In this document: positions 1-8,002 of the stretch, one piece after another | Position numbering within the stretch: position 1 is the first letter of the stretch | Layout of the letters: each line of letters starts with the position of its first letter | Assembly (NCBI GenBank): GCA_002479785.1 | Contig: DLPD01000018.1 | Coordinates: 34,495-63,269, forward strand | Length of the DNA stretch: 28,775 nucleotides | DNA from: Cytophagaceae bacterium UBA7467 | GTDB lineage: Bacteria; Bacteroidota; Bacteroidia; Cytophagales; Spirosomataceae | Reading direction: 5' to 3' | Translations under genes and position numbers: made by a program | Notes under the pieces: model-generated | What the model saw: only the letters and a program-made list of their open reading frames with translations | The model's database searches: none | What the model was told of the DNA's origin: nothing

Positions 1-32
1 ATCCAATTCTATTTCTTCTTCGTAGAGCAAAA

Positions 33-56
33 AGCATAAAGCACAAAGAATAAAGT
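33..56 (+). repeat. Intergenic heptamer repeat, copy 1
   Basis: Three consecutive degenerate 7-base units (CATAAAG, CACAAAG, AATAAAG) form a 24-base element preceded by AG and ended by T. The same 24 bases occur exactly, in opposite orientation, at 2843-2866, and a version with the units in another order is at 2747-2777. All three copies lie in the gaps around the TonB receptor gene and I saw none elsewhere in the window. Function is unknown. Confidence 0.75.
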
Positions 57-62
57 CGAATC

Positions 63-116
63 TTAAAACGAATGCTAAAAATGCGCTGCGCGATATTTTT
101 ATGCATTTCGTTTTAA
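63..116. repeat. Long imperfect hairpin
   Basis: Arms 63-86 and about 88-116 are reverse complements apart from short bulges: TTAAAACGAA pairs with TTCGTTTTAA, TAAAAAT with ATTTTTA, and GCGC closes the loop. A second, weaker inverted pair (CTCTCTC near 121-127 with GAGAGAG near 146-152) follows at once, and a third hairpin is at 178-244. With no gene in 1-248, this is a block of stacked inverted repeats downstream of the TonB receptor. Confidence 0.6.
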
Positions 117-177
117 TCTTCTCTCTCTACTTTTAGATTAGGGATGAGAGAGTAAAGATAAAAAAGATAAAAAGGAA

Positions 178-244
178 CGATTTTGGACTAGCGATACCAA
201 AAATTATATCGAAGGTCAATTTTCGTATCACTAGTCCAAAATCG
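178..244 (-). terminator. Terminator-like hairpin after the TonB receptor gene
   Basis: The arms 178-197 and 225-244 are reverse complements over 20 bases with one mismatch, and the loop is 27 bases. On the minus strand the hairpin starts 5 bases after the receptor stop codon and is followed by a T-rich run (TTCCTTTTTATC...). The AT-rich stem and long loop are atypical for an intrinsic terminator, so an inverted-repeat element is the alternative. Confidence 0.5.
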
Positions 245-248
245 GACT

Positions 249-2678
249 TTATTTGCTCTTAACTCTCGATTTCTCCGCTTCTAACCCCGTCGCTCTCTCC
301 CTCGCACCTTTGATGGCCATATTTCCAAAACGGTACGTGAAGTTCAGTCGAACCACCCGCGAATCTTGACGCGGTCGAACTACGATATCGAGATCTCCGT
401 ATTTGATAAATACATCTGGGTTTGAGGTATAAAGTACATCTTGAGCATTTAGGCGGATGACACCGCGTTTGTTCATCACTGTTTTTTGGACGCCTAAATT
501 AAGCGCTCCACCTGCTCCAAAAATAAAGGCACTCTCAAGTCCCCCAGAGAAATAATTACCACCGATTTCCAAACGGTATGCCTTAGGTAAAGTGAAGATG
601 TGGTTTGAGCTGATGTAAAATTGATTGTTGACTGGGCTAAGATTCGCATTTTCAACTTTTCCAGTTAACTCAGCCCGATTGAAGTAAATGTCGTTGTTAC
701 TAGACCACCACTTAGCAATCGGAATAGGTAAAGAGATTCCGAGACTGTAATTCGTTCTCTCAGCCATATTTGCCGTGGTCTGGTAGGATTTACGAGCTTG
801 GGTATCTTGTTTCAGGATTTCGGTGATCACATTAGTCGTGTGGCTGTACCCTAAAGTAGTGCTGAACGCCCCCATGTAGGTATGGCTTAATTCCAAAGAG
901 TTCGTCAGTTGAGGGGTGAGCATTGGATTTCCTACTTTGAACGTATAGTTGTCTAAAAAGAATACAAATGGATTCAAATCTCCATAACTAGGCCGGTCGA
1001 TGCGGCGGGAATAATTCAAACCAAGGCTGTGGTTTTTAGTGAGATCATATTGAAAAAAGGCACTCGGAAATAGCTGCGCGTAGTCGCGATGGAATGTGGA
1101 ATCCTTCGAGTTCGCCGTGTAGGCTTGGGATAATCCATCTGCTAAAGTCCACTCGCCGCGTAAGCCGATTTGATAGCTAAATTTCCCGATGGCTCGTTCC
1201 GTGTTCAGGTAGGCAGCGTGAATTTGTTCGGTGTAGACGAAGTGGTTGCTTTGGCCTGTTAAAAAAGTAAAATTAGCGTCTCCATCGTTTTTGCCTTGGA
1301 AGCGTAAATCGTTATCCGTTTTCACATAAGAAGACTTCAACCCTGTGCCCCATTTCGACTTCAAGAAAGAGGGAAGAACGTAATCTAATTTGAAGGAATA
1401 TTGGTCCACAAGTGATTTGGCGTTATTCAGTAAAAGGGAGTCTGAACGCAAGTTACTAAAATCACCGCGCTGAAACTGGGAGCGTAAATTAGAACCACTA
1501 TTGTCGACAAATCGCGCATAGTCAAGATCAATGGTTAACTCGCGACCCGTGCTATCATAGGTGTGCTTAAAGTTGAAATTAGTTGCGTAATTATGGCTCG
1601 GATTTCCCACATTATTAAAGGTATTTAATCGGGTTAATGCCGTGCCAGCACTCGTAAATTGAATGGTCTGATTCAATCCATTGTTCAACGTATATTGATT
1701 AATGTTTCCAGAGGCCAAAATTCCTACTGTGGTTTTCTTCGAGAAATACCAGTCTACGCCTCCTTTTAATTGGGTGGTTTGGTTTTCATTTTTAAAGGCA
1801 TAAGCGTTTTCCCAAACTTCATTTTGGGTTCTAAAATAGCGGGTTAAGTAATTACGTTCTAATGTGGATCGGTTCACCACGGATCCATTCCCAAACCAGT
1901 TCCAACCATTCTTCCGGTAATTCAAATTTACACCTGTGCTTTGGCGAGAATAAACCCCTTGCGCTATCGTTGCATTGGCAGATCCATTCAAGCCAATGTT
2001 TGAATTTTTCTTCAACTTAATATTGATAATTCCACCCGTTCCAGCCGCGTCGTAGCGGGAAGAAGGATTGGCCATAATCTCGAGTTGTGAGACTTGGTCA
2101 GCCGGTAAATTCTTTAAATAATTCGCTAAGTCAGCCCCACTCAGATAGGAGATTTTCCCATCAATCATGATGGCTGCGCCTGATTTTCCTCTCAGGGAAA
2201 TGTTCCCATCTTTGTCTACGATCACACCCGGAGAACGCTCTAATAATTCCATGGTGGTGTTTCCAGCTGCCATGGCTGAATTCTCCACGTTAACGATGGT
2301 TTTATCCAGTTTTTTTTCGATGAACGGTTTAGTGGCCGTCACTTTTACTTCCGCTAATTCGGTGCTCAATGGCATTAGCGTAATAGTACCGAGTTCGATT
2401 TTAGAATCAAGAGTAATTACCTCTAATTCGATTTTTGCCGGTTTTAATCCCGTGGATTGAAGGGTTAAAGTAAATTTACCTAAGGGTAACTTAGCGACAC
2501 GTAATTCGCCATTTTCATCCGTGTTCATCCCTTTAACAAGGCTAGAATCACTTGTTTTCTTCAGGAGAACGGTCGCAAAAGGCAGTGCTTCTTTATTAGA
2601 ATCTTGAAGGCGGAGGTGTAAGGAATTTTGGCCAAAAGCCGTAAATGTACAGACTAGTAATAATGCAATTAATTTCAT
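249..2678 (-). CDS. TonB-dependent outer-membrane receptor, OMP beta-barrel family
   Basis: This 809-residue protein is predicted to be an outer-membrane TonB-dependent transporter. It opens with a signal peptide (residues 1-16, ending TAFG before Q). A carboxypeptidase-regulatory-like beta-sandwich follows (about 18-105; ALPFATVLLKK, LPLGKFTLTL), then a plug domain (about 120-225; LLERSPGVIVDKDG, SLRGKSGAAIMIDG, PSSRYDAAGTGGIINIKLKK), then a long barrel rich in aromatic beta-strands. The tail, RFGN followed by TGLEAEKSRV, is typical of this Bacteroidota receptor class. I chose the ATG at 2678 because a signal peptide begins exactly there; an upstream in-frame extension of 16 residues has no such feature. 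The substrate cannot be read from sequence. No SusD-like partner is adjacent, so this is not a classical polysaccharide-utilisation pair. Confidence 0.93.
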   Translation of the reverse strand: MKLIALLLVCTFTAFGQNSLHLRLQDSNKEALPFATVLLKKTSDSSLVKGMNTDENGELRVAKLPLGKFTLTLQSTGLKPAKIELEVITLDSKIELGTITLMPLSTELAEVKVTATKPFIEKKLDKTIVNVENSAMAAGNTTMELLERSPGVIVDKDGNISLRGKSGAAIMIDGKISYLSGADLANYLKNLPADQVSQLEIMANPSSRYDAAGTGGIINIKLKKNSNIGLNGSANATIAQGVYSRQSTGVNLNYRKNGWNWFGNGSVVNRSTLERNYLTRYFRTQNEVWENAYAFKNENQTTQLKGGVDWYFSKKTTVGILASGNINQYTLNNGLNQTIQFTSAGTALTRLNTFNNVGNPSHNYATNFNFKHTYDSTGRELTIDLDYARFVDNSGSNLRSQFQRGDFSNLRSDSLLLNNAKSLVDQYSFKLDYVLPSFLKSKWGTGLKSSYVKTDNDLRFQGKNDGDANFTFLTGQSNHFVYTEQIHAAYLNTERAIGKFSYQIGLRGEWTLADGLSQAYTANSKDSTFHRDYAQLFPSAFFQYDLTKNHSLGLNYSRRIDRPSYGDLNPFVFFLDNYTFKVGNPMLTPQLTNSLELSHTYMGAFSTTLGYSHTTNVITEILKQDTQARKSYQTTANMAERTNYSLGISLPIPIAKWWSSNNDIYFNRAELTGKVENANLSPVNNQFYISSNHIFTLPKAYRLEIGGNYFSGGLESAFIFGAGGALNLGVQKTVMNKRGVIRLNAQDVLYTSNPDVFIKYGDLDIVVRPRQDSRVVRLNFTYRFGNMAIKGARERATGLEAEKSRVKSK

Positions 2679-2746
2679 GGTGCAATTTCCCACAAAAAAG
2701 TGTCCGCATGAAGTGATTCTTGACAAATGGTTGATTTCTCATTTAA

Positions 2747-2777
2747 AGCATAAAGAATAAAGCACAAAGCATAGAGT
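2747..2777 (+). repeat. Intergenic heptamer repeat, copy 2 (units permuted)
   Basis: The units CATAAAG, AATAAAG, CACAAAG and CATAGAG run in tandem. The unit types match those at 33-56 and 2843-2866 but the order differs. Together with the inverted copy at 2843-2866 it brackets the terminator at 2782-2811. Confidence 0.65.
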
Positions 2778-2781
2778 TGGA

Positions 2782-2811
2782 ATCAAAAAAGGGCCGAAGC
2801 CCTTTTTTGAT
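2782..2811 (-). terminator. Intrinsic terminator of the PQQ dehydrogenase gene
   Basis: A perfect 13-base-pair stem (2782-2794 with 2799-2811) encloses the tetraloop CGAA. The GGGC/GCCC core has an A-run on one side and a T-run on the other, so it can work in both directions. It lies 59 bases past the stop codon of the minus-strand gene at 2870-4273 and separates that gene from the TonB receptor gene. Confidence 0.85.
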
Positions 2812-2842
2812 AGTATAGTGGTTTATAAATATTCTCTAATCT

Positions 2843-2866
2843 ACTTTATTCTTTGTGCTTTATGCT
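2843..2866 (-). repeat. Intergenic heptamer repeat, copy 3
   Basis: This is an exact reverse-complement copy of the 24-base element at 33-56. It ends four bases before the stop codon of the PQQ dehydrogenase gene. Confidence 0.75.
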
Positions 2867-2869
2867 CTA

Positions 2870-4273
2870 TTATTTTAAAACCGTAGGTTTTAGTCTAAAC
2901 ACCATCCCCGGATTCTCCACCCCTATATACAAGTACCCATCGCGGCCTTGCTCCACATTACGCATGCGGCCCACATTGATCAAGACTTTTTCTTGCTTTA
3001 CGACTTTGTTATTTTTCACCTCTACCCGGTTCAAATAGTTAAAGCGTAAGGAACCGATCATCAAGTTGCCTTTCCAAGCCGGGTATTTATCTCCCGTCAC
3101 AAAGGTTAAACCAGAAGGGGCAATGGATGGGATGAAATAGGAGATAGGTTGCTCCATTCCTTCTTTTTTAGAAATAGCTGAAATCGGTTTGCCATCATAG
3201 TTAATTCCATACGTAATAACTGGCCAGCCGTAATTTTTTCCTGCCTGGATGATATTAATCTCATCACCACCACGAGGACCATGTTCTGTTTCCCAAATAT
3301 CGTCCGTCCACGGATTCGTCGTTAATCCTTGTGGGTTTCGTTGTCCGTAGGAATAAATGCTTGGGTGATCGCTATTTTTAAATGGATTATCGGCAGGAAT
3401 TGTTCCATCATCATTTAAACGGTGAATTTTACCATTGTCATTATCTAAACTTTGAGGAAAAACTTTCTCCATTCCACGCTCACCTACTGAGAAGAACATA
3501 TGTCCTTTTTTGTCAAAGGTGATCCGAGATCCGTAGTGGAAAGAAGTTTTTGTGTAAGGCTTCGCTTCAAAAATTTCTTGTGCTTCTACCCATGCATTAT
3601 CTTTAATTTTTCCACGAACGATGGCCGTTGTGTTTACTTTAGCACCATCCTCCATTTTGAACTTCGAGTACGATAAATAGATCCAGCCATTCTTTTCGAA
3701 TTGAGGGTGAAGCGCAATGTCTAACAAGCCACCTTGACCCTGAGCGTATACCGCAGGCGTGCCTGTTATGGCTGTTTTATGGCGATTTTGGTCTACTTTA
3801 TACAACACTCCAGCGCGATCCGTGATCAAATAATCGTTCGAAGGTAACTGAACAAAACCCCAAGGGCTATCTAATCCTGTTACAATGGTATCTAACGCAA
3901 TGGTCATCCCTTCTGATTTGAAGATGTTCGAGGTAGGCTTATTAGCGAACTTGTATTGTTCCACACCTGCTAAATTTTCTACGATTAAATCGGCTAGTTT
4001 TTCAATCTCTTTAGGAGTCAATACCTCTTTCCAGGTAGGCATGCCTAAGTCTGGATAGCCGTGTGTAATGCTGTTTAAGATGTCTGCTTTTTTATCTCCG
4101 TGTTTCCACTTGCGGTCCACGAATGCTTCCACTTTTTCACCGTGGCACGACGCACAATATTTAGTATAGTTAACCTCTGCAGGTTCTTCTGTGACAACTG
4201 GCGCCTTTGTTAGGGACATCGTGCTTAAAGCGGCCATTGCAATCAGGCCAATGAAGGATATTTTTTTATACAT
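2870..4273 (-). CDS. Secreted cytochrome c-PQQ sugar dehydrogenase fusion
   Basis: This is a 467-residue exported protein of two parts. After a signal peptide (about 1-24) comes a c-type cytochrome domain (about 35-103) with the haem motif CASCH at 40-44 and a likely axial Met78 in GMPTW. From about residue 120 to the end is a six-bladed propeller of the soluble glucose/sorbosone dehydrogenase type. Its marks are GLDSPWGF, GQGGLLDIALHP, FHYGSRITF, YGQRNPQGL, EHGPRGGDEIN, GKNYGWP and NVEQGRDGYLYIG. Family knowledge predicts PQQ-dependent oxidation of aldose-type sugars in the periplasm, with electrons passed to the fused haem. The substrate is not determinable. The gene is monocistronic by position, with its own terminator at 2782-2811 and a divergent neighbour starting at 4350. 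Confidence 0.9.
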   Translation of the reverse strand: MYKKISFIGLIAMAALSTMSLTKAPVVTEEPAEVNYTKYCASCHGEKVEAFVDRKWKHGDKKADILNSITHGYPDLGMPTWKEVLTPKEIEKLADLIVENLAGVEQYKFANKPTSNIFKSEGMTIALDTIVTGLDSPWGFVQLPSNDYLITDRAGVLYKVDQNRHKTAITGTPAVYAQGQGGLLDIALHPQFEKNGWIYLSYSKFKMEDGAKVNTTAIVRGKIKDNAWVEAQEIFEAKPYTKTSFHYGSRITFDKKGHMFFSVGERGMEKVFPQSLDNDNGKIHRLNDDGTIPADNPFKNSDHPSIYSYGQRNPQGLTTNPWTDDIWETEHGPRGGDEINIIQAGKNYGWPVITYGINYDGKPISAISKKEGMEQPISYFIPSIAPSGLTFVTGDKYPAWKGNLMIGSLRFNYLNRVEVKNNKVVKQEKVLINVGRMRNVEQGRDGYLYIGVENPGMVFRLKPTVLK

Positions 4274-4349
4274 AGCATGGTATTTTTCAGCTACGAAGCT
4301 AAATATTAATTTCTATATTTCTATCTTTAACGCTTACCTGATTCGACAT

Positions 4350-6998
4350 ATGAAAAAAATCTTACTCGTTTTATTATTCGCGTCGCTGACGATTCGCGCG
4401 CAAGTTCCAAGTCCTAAATCGCATTTTGGATTTAACATAGGTGAAAATTACCATTTAGCAACGTTTACGCAGACGGAAGGCTACTTAAAAAAGGTGGCTG
4501 CGGCGTCTAATCGCGTTAAATTACAGTCGATTGGCAAGACGGAAGAGGGCCGAAATCAATACATGGTCATTGTTTCTGATCCTGCGAATATTCGGAATTT
4601 AGCAAAATACAAGTCGATTTCGCAGCGTTTGGCGCGGGCGGAAGGCTTGACGGAGCAGGAGGCGAAGGCTTTGGCCAAAGAAGGAAAAGCCATCGTCTGG
4701 ATCGACGGCGGTTTGCACGCCACTGAAACGGTGGGAATCCACCAATGGATCGAGTCAATTTACCAGTTCACGACTCGTAATGATGAGGAAACGAAGCGTA
4801 TTCTCCAAAATACCATCATTCTTTTCGTTCACGCAAATCCAGACGGGCAAGAACTTGTTTCTAATTGGTACATGCGTAAAGCGGATACCTTAAAGCGTTC
4901 AACCGATAACTTGCCGCGATTGTATGAAAAATACATCGGACACGACAATAACCGCGATTTCTATATGATGAATATGAGCGAGTCCACGAATATGGCTCGC
5001 CAACAATACATCGAATGGATGCCTCAAATCCTGTATAACCACCACCAAACGGGTCCAGACGGAACAGTGGTAGCCGGTCCTCCTTACCGTGATCCATTCA
5101 ATTATGTTTATGATCCATTATTAATTACAGGAATTGATGCGTTAGGTGCGGCGATGAGCTCACGCTTAAACGCAGAAGGCAAGCCTGGTTATACGATGAA
5201 ATCAGGGTCAGTTTATTCCACGTGGTGGAATGGCGGATTACGTACTACGGCCTATTACCACAATATCATTGGTTTATTAACGGAGATTATTGGGGATCCA
5301 ACTCCTGAAAATATTCCTTTAGTTCCTAACCGATTAATTCCTAATTCGGCGACTCCATTCCCCATCACGCCACGCAAATGGTTTTTCAAAAACTCGATTG
5401 ATTACTCGCTTTCGTTAAACTATGCTGTGTTGAATTACGCGACCCGCTACCGCGAAGAGGTGCTGATGAACATCTACAAAATGGGAAAGAAATCGATCGA
5501 TTTAGGTTCTCAAGATTATTGGACTATGTCTCCCAATAAGGTAGAGAAATTAATGGAGATTTCGGGAGGAAGTTACAAGAAAAAAGCAGATAGTTTATTT
5601 ACAGTGGTTTACAAGAACCCGCAAACGAGGGATGCACGGGCGTATATTGTTACTGCAGACCAAAGCACCTCAGGCATTGCCTTTATAAACATCTTAATTA
5701 AAAGCGGTATCCGGGTAGAGAAGGCTACGAAAGCCTTTGAGGTGAATGGTAAAGCCTATCCAGCGGGTTCTTATGTGGTGAAAACGAACCAAGCTTTCCG
5801 TCCTCACGTGATCGATATGTTCGAACCACAAGATCACCCGAATGATTTCCAATACCCAGGTGGCCCTCCGGTTCGTCCATATGATGCCGCTGGTTGGACG
5901 CCTGCTTATACGATGGGGATTCAGTTTGACCGCATTTTGGAAGACGTAAAGGGTCCATTTGAAACGATTCCTTATGGGGAAATTCAAAAGGCAACACCCG
6001 TATTTGCAACGGGGGCTTATTATTCATTCTCCACTTCAGATAATGCATCGTTCACTTTGTTGAATGATTTGCTAAAAGCCGGTATAGAGGTGTCTAAAAA
6101 CGCTTCAGCGTTTTATGTGAAGCACAGTACGGCGGCAGCAGATATTTTAGCAAAGGCGACCGTGAAAACACAAGCATTAAGTTCTTTACCAGCAGATGTT
6201 TCCCGTAAAGTAGGAACAAAGCGCGTGGGTCTTTGGGACACTTATGGTGGTTCGATGCCGTCAGGGTGGTTGCGTTGGATTTTAGAACAACACCATTTTG
6301 ACTTTAAATTAGTGTTCGCAAAAGAGATTGATAAAGGTAGTTTACGTTCGAAATTCGATGTGCTGATTTTTGTCAAAGGAGCGATTCCGGGCTTAAAAGC
6401 AGAGCCCGCAAATGAGTGGGATGAGAAAGAGCCGGTTGAGTCGGAGATTCCAGCAGAATACCACGAAACAATGGGCAAAATAACTGTGGCTAAATCCATT
6501 CCAGCCCTTCGCGCTTTCTTAGAAGCGGGCGGGGATATCATTACGATTGGATCGAGTGCGAACTTGGCCTATCATTTGAATCTTCCGGTAAAGAATGCCT
6601 TAGTAGAAATGGTGGCAGGGAAAGAGCGCAATTTGCCAGGTGAGAAATTCTACATTCCGGGTAGTGTGATGCAAGTGACGGTCGATCAAAATTTGCCGGC
6701 AAATTGGGGAATGGCACCTAAGGCGGACGTCATTTTTGCGGCAAGTCCTGTATTTAAATTAGCACCTGAGGCGATTTCTCATGGACAATTGACTCCATTG
6801 GCCTGGTTCGCTTCGGAGAAAACCTTGCGCAGTGGTTGGGCTTTTGGCCAAGCTTATCTGCAAGATGGGGTAGCTGCTTTTCAAGCGAAAGTGGGTAAAG
6901 GAAATTTATTTGTGTTTGGTCCAGAAGTAACCTTTAGAGGCCAAACACATAGCACGTTCAAAATGGTATTCAATCAATTGTATGAAAACAATCGCTAA
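4350..6998 (+). CDS. Secreted M14-family zinc carboxypeptidase-like protein
   Basis: The protein has 882 residues, is exported (signal peptide about 1-17, ending IRAQ) and resembles large Bacteroidota M14 peptidases. The zinc site is visible as H123-A-T-E126 inside GLHATE, with the third ligand at H231 or H232 in NHHQTG. HANPDG (161-166) and DNNRDF are further conserved M14 segments. About 560-882 looks like the Rossmann/GATase-like C-terminal half seen in this subfamily (VGLWDTYGG, FDVLIFVKG). Expected role is periplasmic or outer-surface peptide hydrolysis. The start at 4350 is chosen because the signal peptide starts there; the 53-residue upstream extension of the frame crosses the divergent gene. 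Its 3' end overlaps the next gene by 17 bases, suggesting translational coupling. Confidence 0.9.
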   Translation: MKKILLVLLFASLTIRAQVPSPKSHFGFNIGENYHLATFTQTEGYLKKVAAASNRVKLQSIGKTEEGRNQYMVIVSDPANIRNLAKYKSISQRLARAEGLTEQEAKALAKEGKAIVWIDGGLHATETVGIHQWIESIYQFTTRNDEETKRILQNTIILFVHANPDGQELVSNWYMRKADTLKRSTDNLPRLYEKYIGHDNNRDFYMMNMSESTNMARQQYIEWMPQILYNHHQTGPDGTVVAGPPYRDPFNYVYDPLLITGIDALGAAMSSRLNAEGKPGYTMKSGSVYSTWWNGGLRTTAYYHNIIGLLTEIIGDPTPENIPLVPNRLIPNSATPFPITPRKWFFKNSIDYSLSLNYAVLNYATRYREEVLMNIYKMGKKSIDLGSQDYWTMSPNKVEKLMEISGGSYKKKADSLFTVVYKNPQTRDARAYIVTADQSTSGIAFINILIKSGIRVEKATKAFEVNGKAYPAGSYVVKTNQAFRPHVIDMFEPQDHPNDFQYPGGPPVRPYDAAGWTPAYTMGIQFDRILEDVKGPFETIPYGEIQKATPVFATGAYYSFSTSDNASFTLLNDLLKAGIEVSKNASAFYVKHSTAAADILAKATVKTQALSSLPADVSRKVGTKRVGLWDTYGGSMPSGWLRWILEQHHFDFKLVFAKEIDKGSLRSKFDVLIFVKGAIPGLKAEPANEWDEKEPVESEIPAEYHETMGKITVAKSIPALRAFLEAGGDIITIGSSANLAYHLNLPVKNALVEMVAGKERNLPGEKFYIPGSVMQVTVDQNLPANWGMAPKADVIFAASPVFKLAPEAISHGQLTPLAWFASEKTLRSGWAFGQAYLQDGVAAFQAKVGKGNLFVFGPEVTFRGQTHSTFKMVFNQLYENNR

Positions 6999-7935
6999 GA
7001 TTTTAGGGGGCCTAGTAGGCCTAATCATTATTTTATTATTGGTCATCTGTGAGCGGGATAGACCCGTAGAGGAGCTGATTCCCTTGTACGCTAATAAGGA
7101 CTCGAAGTTCATGCCCATCATGGGGATGAAGGTACATTACCGCGACGAAGGGGTGGCGACAGATACCCTACCACTTATTTTACTGCACGGGATGTCTTCT
7201 TCTTTGAATACTTGGGATAGTGTAGTGATTGAATTGAAAAAGCATAGACGGGTGATTAGTCTCGATTTACCAGGATTTGGCCTTACTGGACCTTCACCAG
7301 AAATGGCCTATAATTTTCCTTATTATTCTAAATTTATTGATTCTTTTGCTACTCGTTTACAAATCAAACGATTCATATTAGCGGGCAATTCGATGGGTGG
7401 AGCGATCTCTTGGAACTATGCCTTACACAATCCATCTCGATTGGCTAAAATGATTCTTATTGATGCAGCGGGATATCCGAAGAAAGGGGAAAGCGGTTCC
7501 TTAGGATTTAAAATTGCTTCCACTCCGGTGATCAATAATTTATTGTTGTATGCTACGCCAAAAGCATTAGTGCGTAAAAGTTTAGAGACTGTTTATTATG
7601 ATCAAGCTCGTGTGACGGATGAGCAGGTGGAACGTTTCCATGATGTGGCGATTAGAGAAGGAAATAGGGGAGCTGCTTTACTTATCTTTAAAGGTTCTTT
7701 CCAAGGGGATTCCAAACGTTTTTTGAATTCAAATGTGAGTAGAATTGCCGAAATCAAGACGCCTACGTTGATCTTGTGGGGCGATAAGGATAACCTCATT
7801 GGGGTGAATAACGTCGATAATTTCCTGAAAGATATCCAAGGGAGTAAGGCGGAAATTTATAAAAATGTGGGTCATGTGCCTATGGAAGAGGTGCCTGGAA
7901 AAGTGGCAGCTTCGATTTTGAAATTCGTACAATAG
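6982..7935 (+). CDS. Membrane-anchored alpha/beta hydrolase
   Basis: This is a 317-residue alpha/beta-hydrolase-fold protein with one N-terminal transmembrane anchor (about 7-22) and no cleavage site, so the enzyme domain should face the periplasm. The oxyanion-hole segment LLHG is at 67-70. The catalytic triad is Ser137 in GNSMGG, Asp270 in LWGDKD and His298 in NVGHVPMEE. The fold and spacing resemble the C-C hydrolase/epoxide hydrolase branch, but the substrate cannot be inferred. The start codon lies inside the preceding M14 peptidase gene, and there is no room for independent initiation signals. The product probably acts alongside the secreted peptidase and esterases of the same plus-strand cluster. 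Confidence 0.9.
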   Translation: MKTIAKILGGLVGLIIILLLVICERDRPVEELIPLYANKDSKFMPIMGMKVHYRDEGVATDTLPLILLHGMSSSLNTWDSVVIELKKHRRVISLDLPGFGLTGPSPEMAYNFPYYSKFIDSFATRLQIKRFILAGNSMGGAISWNYALHNPSRLAKMILIDAAGYPKKGESGSLGFKIASTPVINNLLLYATPKALVRKSLETVYYDQARVTDEQVERFHDVAIREGNRGAALLIFKGSFQGDSKRFLNSNVSRIAEIKTPTLILWGDKDNLIGVNNVDNFLKDIQGSKAEIYKNVGHVPMEEVPGKVAASILKFVQ

Positions 7936-8002
7936 GACTTTTCAAAAGAAAGTTTTATTATTGTATCAATTATTGACAATAAACCTATTTAACCTATTTA
8001 AC

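Noticed and set aside
33..2866. CRISPR-like or transposon-end reading of the intergenic repeats
   Set aside because: The units are 7 bases with no spacers, there are no cas or transposase genes, and no target duplications are visible.
5694..6048. Two overlapping antisense frames inside the M14 peptidase gene
   Set aside because: They overlap each other in different frames, have no recognisable features and sit under a strongly supported gene.
7958..7982. TTATTGT/ACAATAA inverted repeat upstream of the carboxylesterase at 8003
   Set aside because: It is seven AT-rich base pairs with an 11-base loop, and such pairs are expected by chance in this composition.
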